Below are positions 21,448-30,969 of a stretch of 64,000 bases of DNA, piece by piece. Below the pieces are notes generated by a model. The model worked only from the letters and a program-made list of their open reading frames with translations. It was not told where the DNA came from and searched no databases. The stretch is from Punica granatum (lineage: Eukaryota > Streptophyta > Magnoliopsida > Myrtales > Lythraceae). The first letter of the stretch is position 1. Each line of letters opens with the position of its first letter. The stretch covers positions 16,020,568 through 16,084,567 of the forward strand of contig NC_045134.1 of the NCBI RefSeq assembly GCF_007655135.1, written 5' to 3'. A program made the position numbers and the translations under genes.

Positions 21448-21728
21448 AACCTTAGAGGGTTCGGGCTCGTTCCCGCTTGTTTTGTTTGCTTGTCTATTTA
21501 CCGCTTTCCGCATTTCCCGCTTATCTACTTTACGCACTTTTATTTTCCGCACATGCATTGCACATCATACTAGCTTCTTAGGTACCTTGTCCGACATCCC
21601 ACAGGCACCAATATAGGAAGCTAGGTTAGTCAGAGGTTCCGAGTAAGGGAACGGATCGAGTCGGCTATGCCACCGAACCGGCCCCCAAAGATCCTCGCTC
21701 GATTTCAAGGAATTCACACCCTTGAGTC

Positions 21729-21738
21729 GGGGGCCCCC
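21729..21738 (+). other. Leader palindrome GGGGGCCCCC of A3
   Basis: A perfect 10-bp self-complementary sequence inside the most conserved stretch of the leader. B has the identical palindrome (30689-30698); A2 has one mismatch (8114-8123). It could act as an RNA dimerisation loop. That role is inferred. Confidence 0.5.
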
Positions 21739-22039
21739 ATCCCTAGTTAGCGGTTCTCCCAGTAGCACCGAAAGCCATGCATACACAGGGACCGTCATGC
21801 TGGACCAATTTTCGCCTCCATGCCATCAACCGACCCAAAGTCGAGTCCTTAAGTCGGCCCGTAGTTTTTTCTTTAGGACGGGCATTTTGTTGTTTTTGTT
21901 AGAAAGAGCGATGTACATTGTAAAGAACGCAACTATAGTTTACCTTTCCGCACTGCATACATTTTTTCGAAAAACCTAGGACATTACATTGATTTGATCC
22001 TAAAAATGTTAAGCCGGCATCTCCTCCGTCTAGGTAAGG

Positions 22040-22915
22040 ATGGACCGCCCGGCTCCCGATCTTAGGCTCGAAGCAATCACACCGCCAAGGCAAGACATCA
22101 TGCGCGTCTGGAGGACTCTCCGACCGGTGGACCACGCATTCATCCAGGACATCATCAGCGACGTGGTCATACTCACTGAGACTCCGGTAGACTGGATCTT
22201 CTTGAGGACTGCCACCGAATTTTGGGATTCCGGGCACGCAGTATTCAACTTCCAGGGGACGGAGTTAGCTCCTACGATCGAGGAGTACACGGCACTCATC
22301 CAGAGGCCCACACCCACGACCCAAGGCATATTCAGACCCAACCCGTTCACAACCGTCCAGGGTCAGCTCTCTGCTCTTCTCCGCATACCCGCTCAAGACT
22401 TCCATGAGGAGCTTCATCAAAGGTGGGATCAAGGCATCCGGATTGCATGGCTCTCCGATTGGACGCTCCTCCGTGCAATGACGCCTACTACGGTTCCTAT
22501 GGGTCGCCCGATGGAATCCCGGCGGCCCCATGATCACGGGATGTCCCGGAATTGTGGGAGTTCCTCTCCTCAGCCATTTGGGGAGCACCCTCATATTTCC
22601 CGGCCGAGTAATCAGACAACTCGGCGGCCTACGGGACATTCCCGTCGAGGCGGACCGCCTACCTTTCCGCATCCAATGGGCCGACTCCACATCCACGGCC
22701 CCCGATAGATTCCTACAGATCCGGGAGATCCGACGTCAGCGGGATGCTAGCACTATACAGCGCCTGTACTTCCCCGAGCACCCCACCGACGAGGAGCGAG
22801 CATTTTCTGCCACCTCAGCATACGTGGCCCGGTTCTACCCGCAAGGATTGACACCACCACAACGGCCTCAGGCCACCCCGACTCCCCGCGCTACATCCAC
22901 CCTCGCCCCCGAGGC
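22040..22915 (+). pseudogene. ORF1 of A3, with internal deletion
   Basis: The ATG at 22040 follows the splice-donor-like TAG/GTAAGG. The N-terminus matches A2 and continues through sequence lost from A2 (LRIPAQDFHEELHQRW). At about 22490-22500 it jumps about 400 bp relative to A2, from ACGCCTACTACGG to CGGTTCCTATGGG, which shifts the frame. The correct frame then runs from about 22500 (ITGCPGIVGVPLLSHLGST) to the junction with LTR3. The coiled-coil end is missing. Confidence 0.8.
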
Positions 22916-23627
22916 ATTCAGGGAACACTGAGAAAGCCCAGGTCACAAGTCCCTAGGTCTCCCCCGGCCAACGGTCTTCGGTCGGGGACGACGAGCCAAC
23001 GATCCCCCACAAGGCAAATGGGTCACCGAGACCAACATTGAGATGCGCAAAGGAGCGATTGGAGAACGGGGACACTCAACTCCATTCCGATCGTCCAAAC
23101 AGGGCAAAACCGACTCTTGAGGCGCTGAGTCACCCGAACATTCGTTCACACGACATATGGCGATATTAGGCTCATTCAAATTCTCTTCGTTCAAGCATTC
23201 CAAATCTATTAATTAATTGGACATCGGAGATCGGACGCGCGTTCAATCAAGTCTCAACCTTTTTCCGGCTTTTCTCTTAGTCGAGTGGGACCCACAGCTC
23301 AGCCAAGCCAAGCCAAGCCACCAAGCCGCGGCTCAAACCCAAGATCTTGGCTAGATCCCAAGCCACGGCTTGGCCGCCCAAGTCTCGGCTAGATCCTTCC
23401 ATGGCCGGCGGCTCCAAGCTCCAAAGCCTCCCTTCACCACAAAATTCAAATCCCTCTTACACCCATCACTTCCTATCACTTCTCCATCACCTCCCATCAA
23501 CTTTACCTTCCTTTCCCCACACTCAACATGACACAAACCCCTCCCTAACCTCCATCAAAATTTCGGCAGCCCCCCATTAGCCTCAAAACCGCAATTAACT
23601 TCACTTAACCGAACCATTAGAGCCTCC

Positions 23628-23633
23628 TATAAG
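23628..23633 (+). promoter_or_regulatory. TATA box of LTR3
   Basis: TATAAG in CTCCTATAAGTTCCC, homologous to the LTR1 and LTR2 boxes. Confidence 0.5.
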
Positions 23634-24195
23634 TTCCCTAGCATCATTAGACTTAATCACTTCTTCAACTTCATTCTCTCTCAAGCCAATCTCTCTCCAA
23701 AAACCTCCCAAGCTCCAGCCCACTCCCTCACTCTCGTTCAGCCTTCATCAAGGCCGAAACAGGTCAAAATCGTCGGAAAACCGCCCAGTATTTCGGTAAC
23801 CACCCGACCCGACCTAAGCCAAAAATCACCAAACTCCCTAACCTACATATTTCCCACCCCCTAAGTCCATTTCCGGGCTTAGTTTTTCTATTTGAAGCCT
23901 CCATCATCGTGTTTTGGCCGTACGAAGAGTCGGGTCCCAAAGACGCTAGCCGGGTGCAACCGTGCCTTAACGACGTGCCATTTCCTCCCACGACTTTGCC
24001 GAGTCGTGCCATCACATTTAAAGGGTTCCTCACAACCCTCACCCTCCCCCGTGAAGAGGTGGTCACGGTCCGAGGGTCGATCAACCGTGCACAACCACCG
24101 TTTCATCCGCTTCTCCTTTACTGGGTTCTTTGCGTTTTTATCAAACTTTCTCTCACTGTTTCGGGCTTGTCTAGGGCTTGGCACATTCGGGACTA

Positions 24196-24200
24196 CCCAC
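24196..24200 (+). other. Target-site duplication, left copy (CCCAC)
   Basis: CCCAC directly precedes the TG of the B 5' LTR. The same five bases follow the B 3' LTR at 44075-44079. The empty site can be read in LTR1 and LTR2 (GCCCAT or GCCCAC followed by GGTC). Confidence 0.92.
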
Positions 24201-25826
24201 TGTCAGCACCCCATTTTGGCTCACCATTCCAAACAATGATATTAGCAATGACCCAAGCCACGACTTGAGCAGAATACAGAAAACGGCTCGGCAGAGCAAG
24301 AAATCACTATTCATCCTCAAGTTGGCAAAATTGAGCAAATGGCCCATGGACATGACAGAAGGACTCTAGGGGTCACCAAAGGGGAACAGAGCGACCAAAG
24401 AACTCAACAATGTCCAAAACCGGCGTTTTCAGTGTACTACACGGACGACACTATTTTCCGATAGTTCGCTCGGCCGTCGGAAGATAGTGAATATTGGACT
24501 CCAAAAATCCACACCAGTGCCAAAAAGATGAAAAGTGTCCCCAAAGGCATTTTTCAAATCATCTGCTCTATACAGAACAATTTTCTGTATACAGACAACT
24601 TTTCAGTGGAAGTCCAAAAATGCCGGTTTCCTGGAGAAAAGTTAATTCCAAATATCAGACGCGGCCATGCCCCATCAACACACAGAGTATGAACAACGCT
24701 TCAGATTGTCTTTTGGAAGTCACACAGACACTTCAAATGACTTCCGAACGACAAAACAAGCATACCCCTCTTCAGAAGAGCATAGCCGGAGAAGGGTCTG
24801 ATGGAATTACGGCAAACGAAGTTCATACCGCATTGCCCAGAAAACTCTAGCAGACATTCACAATTGGGCAAAACAAACAGCAAAACCCCTCGCGGTTTCC
24901 CGAGTAACCTCCGAAGAGCGGAAATGACCATTTTTAGTGGAAATCCATATCCGGAGGTCCTCTTTGGGGAAACTTAACTCCGAATGCTTACGTTACACAA
25001 TGCTAGCCTTCTCAAGGCTCAATGTGGAATCGTCGGAATAAATCACACGACTCACCTAGACCTCCCGAGCAGCGCTTTAGAGGTCTCAGATACACTTTTC
25101 AAGTCCTTGGAGGTTTGATCTCGACAAACAGAGATTACAGTAATCTCCGGAGTGCCCAAGCAACTCAGAAATCATCCTGAGAAATCCAGTTTCGACCTCC
25201 TAGGACGTCTCCGGCCCCACGTTAGCATTACCGGCTTAAGGGATAATTGTTCACGTTGTCTGACAATTTATGTCAAAATGACCAACGTGAGATGCGGACA
25301 CAAGATATGCTGTCAGAAGCGGACAACTTCGCCCTGGTCACTTGCAATGAGCAAAACCGGATTCCGAGCCTCGCACACATCCGGGACATTTCTCCATGAA
25401 AAATGTCAATCTCGGGCTCATTAACTCCGTTTTCTCGCGTATATCGACAATTCGACGTTCAATTCGAACCACGAACTTCGAATGCGCGACCAATCGAGAC
25501 CCGAACTTTGGCCCGAACTTACCTCGCGACCCGTGGGACCCACGGCCAACTCATTGCCGCCTCACCCATGCCCATTGCCCTCCATGTCTCTTGTCATCTT
25601 CTTCTTCAAGCCAAGAAGACAACTTGCATTTGTCTTCCTTTTGCAAAATATCTAAGTGTTTCAATTCAACACTCCAACTTCCCATCCAAGCCATCAATGC
25701 TCTTATCTCTTCTCCATTAATGCAATGGATGAGGATTGAGCTTGATATTTCCTTAAGAAATTCGGATTCCACTAATCCATGGCCCTAATTGCACTTTTCT
25801 TCACTAATCTTGCATTTAAGCTTTTC

Positions 25827-25832
25827 TATATA
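25827..25832 (+). promoter_or_regulatory. TATA box of element B 5' LTR
   Basis: TATATA in TTTTCTATATATTG, followed about 45 bp later by CACTCTCTCTCTAGC, a typical CT-rich start region. U3 would be about 1.65 kb and R plus U5 about 4.5 kb. The 3' LTR has the identical box. Confidence 0.6.
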
Positions 25833-26879
25833 TTGTCCAAATGTCATTAACTTAAGGAGACCTTAAAAACACTCTCTCTCTAGCATTTCTCACTCTTCAA
25901 AAGCTCTCAAACTCCATAGCAAACCGCAGCAAGCTTCAGCCATTTCCAGCAAGCAAAACCAAGCAAAACCGGGCAAAGTCTTAAGTCGGAATCCATCCCG
26001 GCTTGAATCCAAACTTTACCAAACTTCATATCCCACATGTTTTCGAGCCCCTCTATCCATTTCTGAACTTAGATTTTAAGTTTGAAGCCTCTAAGCCATA
26101 GAACCAGCGCTAGGGTTTCAAGCCTTTCCAAGTCGGTTTGAGCTACCAAAACCCATCAAACACCTCCCCACACAACCCTAGGGTGTCAAGAAGTCAAGAA
26201 ATCCAAGAAAAACCCGTCGGTTTAACCCCAGGAAGAAGAAACAGCCCGACTGCCCAGTCGGGTCGAAATTTCTGACTGTTTGTGCGGTTTTCTTGCAGAT
26301 CGGGTCGATCCGAGACTCTTTTCGGAAAACGACCACCACAGCCACCTCCAGAGGTGAGTTAGCAGTCGGGAGCCGTTGGCCTTGCTCAAATATTCCATCG
26401 GGAACCTCCGTAGCAACGTCCGACCCGACTGGTGCCAGACGGGTCCGAATTTCCAGACGTACTCTGTTTTCCGTGATCTTTGCAGGGCTGTACGGGTCAA
26501 CCCGATAACTCTGGGACCAAACGACCACCACAGTCACCTCCGGGGGTCAGTTAGGAGTCAGGAGCCACTGACCTTGCCTCAAAATTCCATCGGGAGCCTC
26601 CGTGGCGACGTCCGACCCGACTTGTGCCAGTCGGGTCTGTCCAATATTTCAGCCGGGTCTGTTTGATGCCATTCGGGTCTGTTCAACGGAAAACAGCTCA
26701 AAACCGACCCATCAACGGTCCAACCCGACTCTTGAAGGTCCCATCCCGCATCTCGGGACTAGTTGGAGCTCTCGGGTGACCAGCGTCCGTCACCGAGCGT
26801 CACCGAGCGTAGCCAGCGCCCGTCACCGAGCGTCACCGAGCGCAACCCTCGAGCGTCACCAGCTTCCGTCACCGAGCGT

Positions 26880-27530
26880 CACCGAGCGCAACCCTCGGGC
26901 GTCACCCGCGCCCGTCACCCGCGCACGCCCGTGCTCGTCATCCAGCGCCACCCGCGCCCATCACCAGCACACCCGCGCCCGTCACCCGCGCACGCCCGTG
27001 CTCGTCATCCAGCGCCACCCGCGCCCATCACCAGCACACCCGCGCCCGTCACCCGCGCACGCCCGTGCTCGTCATCCAGCGCCACCCGCGCCCATCACCA
27101 GCACACCCGCGCCCGTCACCCGCGCACGCCCGTGCTCGTCATCCAGCGCCACCCGCGCCCTTCACCAGCACACCCGTGCCCGTCACCCGCGCACCCCTGT
27201 GCTCGTCATCCAGCGCCACCCGCGCCCATCACCAGCACACCCTTGCCGGTCACCCGCGCACGCCCGTGCTCGTCACCAGCGCCACCCGCGCCCTTCACCA
27301 GCACACCCGTGCCCATCACCCGCGCACTCCCGGGCTCATCATCCAGCGCCACCCGCGCCCGTCACCAGCGCACGCCCGCGCCCGTCACCAGCGCACGCCC
27401 GCGCCCGTCATCCGCGCACGCCCGCGCCCGTCACCCGCGCCCGTCCGTGCCCGCCATCCGCGCACGCCCGCGCCCGTCACCCGCGCCCGTCCGTGCCCGC
27501 CAACCGCGCACGCCCGCGCCCGTCACCCGC
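26880..27530. repeat. GC-rich minisatellite in B 5' LTR (67-bp period)
   Basis: Units anchored on TCCAGCGCCACCCGCGCCC start at 26941, 27008 and 27075, exactly 67 bp apart. Within each unit a shorter motif CGCGCCCGTCACC recurs. It is very C-rich on the plus strand. The 3' LTR copy is about 130 bp shorter and rearranged, while the rest of the LTR is almost unchanged. Confidence 0.9.
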
Positions 27531-29549
27531 GCACGTCCTTGCCCAACACCAGCGCTTGTCAGTGCCCACCAACGCCCGTGCACGTCCACCCTTGCGCCCG
27601 AATACCCTTTTAAGGGTTCCACCGAGTCACCCGACTCTCAAACACTTCCCCGACTCTTTCCTCGTATTCCGAGGCTAGGTAAAACACTTCTGACTTAGAG
27701 GAGTTAGGACTTTTTATATTTTTGCATGGCTATGGAGTATTATGGTGTTTCATGCATGTTTCATTTGCAAGATTTAATTTTTATGTAATTTTATGTTATA
27801 TTATGCACGTACACTATCTTAGGACTTGCTACCCTGTCGGAAAGGGGCTTGGATCATCATAAAGAAGACTATCCCGACCCTATTATGGCACATTAAGTCT
27901 CGGCCAATTCTCTAAAGGAGAGGGTTGAGATTTAAATTGCTCTTTTCGGGTTAAGATCGGTCTCCTTAGCCTATTCAAGTTAATTTCCGAGTTTGTTTAT
28001 CATTATTGCATGCATGAAGCCGGTGTTATGTTATCCTTTTCCTTAATTAACACGTTTGTGAATGTTTGTATGTTTGAATGAGCTAAACAAATCGTGATAA
28101 CGCCGGCTTTTGTTAAAAAAGGGTGCTATTTATCACGGTTGATGTTTGAGCATGCGAGAAATAATTAAACCACGATTAGGAAATCATTCGTGACTCGGAT
28201 AGAGCCCTGAGAACCTTCGGCCACCCTTCACAAGATGAAGCCGAGGGCTTCTTGGCCTTCCTTGGGTCAAGAATGAGTTCCTTATCTCAAGTTTAATTTG
28301 TTGATCGGATGATGTGAAGTTTTACTTCAATGTCTTTACGATTCCCATTAAAATATCATGTAAAGACTCTTTCAAACGAAGCATGCATGGATTCGAGTAT
28401 CGATGACTCATTCGGGTCCATTTGGTTATGAGGATAGTTTCGGTCATTAGACCAAATTATCCTCGATCCTTATGGAATCGTCTTGGTCGTCGAGTCGCGA
28501 ATCGTTTTCACAATTAATGCATTCGGCACAACCCTTAAGCATTAATGCCACAAACTGGTTAATCGGGACGCTCACACGATTAAACTCACTTCACACTGAT
28601 AAAGTTTACCCGAATTGGACATTAATTGATAACTCGCGTCGACGAGTCGTCAAAGGACGTTGGTGCCCTTTTCAAACTTATCAATTTCAAAACCCGAAAC
28701 GCGCGGTCCGATGTAGCATGGATGTCTGGAAAGGGCTTCTGTGTCTCAACTTGAGTTTTTACCTGATTCTAGGTAACTCAGGTCAAGATACAGAAGATCT
28801 TTCTAGATCACTTCCGGGCAGATCGACCGGTTCTTTGTCTTTTTTGGGGTTCTTGCACAACCCTGGATGATCCAGGGAATCGGTCGACACCGGCTACAGG
28901 CCGAGGTGGCCCGCACTGCGATCTTTCCCCTTTTCTGAAAACAATTTTCAAATAGAGGGCAAAATTGTCTTTTCACAATCCAGCGACATCCTTAGGGTTA
29001 GCATAACAGAAACACTACAGTACGGGATAAGAACGGGCTACCTGTTCAGGTGCAGGTTCATCTGCATAGCCTTTTCTTATCTAACTGATGAGTTTCTGTT
29101 ATCCTAACATAGACTCGGGTAACTAGAACAGTTGATCCCTGTGAGAAAACCTGTGAAATGCTGATTAACCTCTCACTCGACCTAACCAAACACTAGATAA
29201 TGGTTAGGAGGAATTCTAGATTCCAAATCTAGAGTCAAAACACGAGTTTGGTTAATTCAGTGGTAATTCAGTGTCACAATACAGAACAACTGTAAAAGCG
29301 ATCCACACACTTGAGATTTGACTCTCTTTGTCAAGTTCTCAAAACAAAGCCGAATGCTAAAACGTTGGCACATATTTGATTGTTTAGCATATGGCATTTG
29401 CTTGCAAAAACACCCCTGGGTTAATAATCTGTTAATTCACGTAAACACGACAATAACAAACACTTTGTCTGTTATTAACATGTTGCGTGTTATCTTTCCG
29501 CACCTGTTTGCCATGCGGGTCGAGCCTGATCCCTAGGCCGAATAATATT

Positions 29550-29620
29550 AGGGTTCAACGCCCTAATCATCGAGCACAGGGTCCAACACCCTAATCAACA
29601 GTCACAGGGTCCAACGCCCT
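29550..29620 (+). other. Three TCCAACG-loop hairpins in B LTR
   Basis: AGGGTTCAACGCCCT, AGGGTCCAACACCCT and AGGGTCCAACGCCCT start at 29550, 29578 and 29606 (28-bp period). Each has a 4-bp stem AGGG/CCCT. Family A has the same loop with GGGG/CCCC or GAGG/CCTC stems. Confidence 0.65.
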
Positions 29621-29710
29621 ATTCAGTGAGAGCGTCCATTGAATTTCAGTTCTTCGGTCTTTTCCCTAAACTCACGGTGAGTTAGAGTGGAATAATAACC
29701 GAACACAAAA

Positions 29711-29806
29711 CGACTGGAATTCGACCCTTTTGTAATTTGTATTTATTGTTTTGAGAGCATTGTAAGGATTCTATTTGGTGCATTTATTCTGTAAGAATTC
29801 CAGTCG
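29711..29806 (+). other. Perfect 12-bp stem in B LTR
   Basis: CGACTGGAATTC (29711-29722) and GAATTCCAGTCG (29795-29806) are exact reverse complements, 72 bases apart. They lie at the same place as the CCGATCGGGATCC stem in family A LTRs but differ in sequence on both arms. Confidence 0.7.
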
Positions 29807-30107
29807 GTGAGCGAACGGTCCGAGAGTCGAATTAATCGAATCGGTCTAATGCTTGCCCAGACACAAGTAAATCCAAGATCTCGCGGTTCTGGTTCACGCA
29901 GGGATTCAACCTCCATGGTTCGATGAACTGTAACGCAAGATTGTGAACCAATTCCCTGACATATAGATTTACTTCTCTCCCGGCTTCTCAACCGATATCG
30001 TTTGGTTCATCGAATCTCCGGTGTCAAAACGTGCGAGCCGAGTGCAGCTTAATTCACGCGGTAAATAATAAAACATGCAAGCCTAGCAAACCAGAGTACC
30101 GAAAGGG

Positions 30108-30130
30108 CGTGCGGGATATAGGCCCGCACG
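30108..30130 (+). other. U5 hairpin in B LTR
   Basis: CGTGCGGG and CCCGCACG around ATATAGG, identical to LTR2. The preceding ACCGAAAGGG is also shared with family A. Confidence 0.65.
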
Positions 30131-30390
30131 TAACATGAACCCCCGAACACGGACTTTCCGGTTCCGCACATACCAATGCCTTAACAACAAACTAGGTGTT
30201 CCATACCCCTAGACCTGGGTAACTTATCCGCCCTCGACCTCCGGGTCGTAAAATGATAAGTGGCGACTCCTTCTCTCACGCGTGTCCGACGCGCGTCCCC
30301 GCGGGAAGGTGGACGTTCCGACCAAGCCGCGCGATCCAAAAGCGCGCGATGCGGGCCCCGACGAGAGTCAACATTCGGGTCCGTACAGCT

Positions 30391-30407
30391 TGGCGACTCC
30401 ACTGGGG
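30391..30407 (+). other. Primer-binding site of element B (tRNA-Arg)
   Basis: TGGCGACTCCACTGGGG, three bases after the 5' LTR end, the same sequence as the A2 PBS. Confidence 0.88.
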
Positions 30408-30969
30408 ACATACTTAGTGGATTCAGGCTCGACTCGTTTGCTTTGCTTGCATGTTTATTTATCGCTTTCAGTACATTTCCCACTTATCTACTTTACGCAC
30501 TTTTATTTAAAAGCACTTGCATTGCATATCACGCTAGCACTAGGTACCTATGGGTCGCGTCCCACGACCGATTTTAGGCAACCCAGGTTAGATAGGGGTT
30601 CGAAGTAGGGGTACGGCGCGCGGTTCGACTGTCGCTTAGGCCTTGAAAAGAATCCCGCCCGATTTCAAGGAATTGACACCCTTGAGTCGGGGGCCCCCAT
30701 CCCTAGGTAGCACGGTCCCTGTAGCACTGAACCATGCATCGTGCTATGCTTCCATGCAAGCCTTCTACCCGACTCCGGCAACAGTCTATCGAGTCGGCCT
30801 GTGAGCCACTTGAGTCTTTTCCATTTCAAGAGCGGTGTACATGTACCTTGTAATTTTATTAAGCCGTGGGCATTTATTTTTCGCACTCACGCATCATACA
30901 GTTTTCAAAATTAGGGTGTCATTCGCATTGATGAGTCCTAAGCTGATCTTCTTTACATCTTGGTAAGGG
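30408..30969 (+). other. Element B leader before ORF1
   Basis: No gene is visible. The GATTTCAAGGAATTGACACC block and the GGGGGCCCCC palindrome (30689-30698) are shared with family A. A donor-like TTG/GTAAGG at 30963 lies directly before the ORF1 ATG. Confidence 0.6.

Larger units (their letters stand above)
21428..22915 (+). mobile_element. Family A copy A3, internal remnant (PBS, leader, part of ORF1)
   Basis: The PBS, leader and ORF1 are present. ORF1 then joins directly to the inside of an LTR at about 22911-22916, so gag, pol, the 3'UTR, the PPT and the first 600 bp or so of the 3' LTR are missing. It is a heavily deleted copy. Confidence 0.85.
22916..24200 (+). repeat. LTR3, left part (truncated family A LTR)
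   Basis: It begins mid-LTR at GCATTCAGGG, which matches LTR1 from 3289. It contains U3 repeats and a TATA box at 23628-23633, and runs to the insertion site of element B. It continues at 44080. Confidence 0.88.
24201..30387 (+). repeat. 5' LTR of element B (6187 bp)
   Basis: It starts TGTCAGCACC and ends GTCCGTACA. U3 runs to a TATA box at 25827. A GC-rich array with a 67-bp period lies at about 26880-27530. Three TCCAACG hairpins (29550-29620), a perfect 12-bp stem (29711-29806) and the U5 hairpin (30108-30130) lie in the 3' part. Outside the array I noticed three substitutions against the 3' LTR (26456, 29374, 29996); my reading was not exhaustive. Long open frames here are products of the repeat array. 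Confidence 0.95.

Noticed and set aside
26602..27698. Long Pro/Ala/Arg-rich frames (up to 358 aa) in the B LTR
   Set aside because: They follow the C-rich minisatellite in all three frames, and the 3' LTR copies differ by frame-changing indels, so no protein is conserved.
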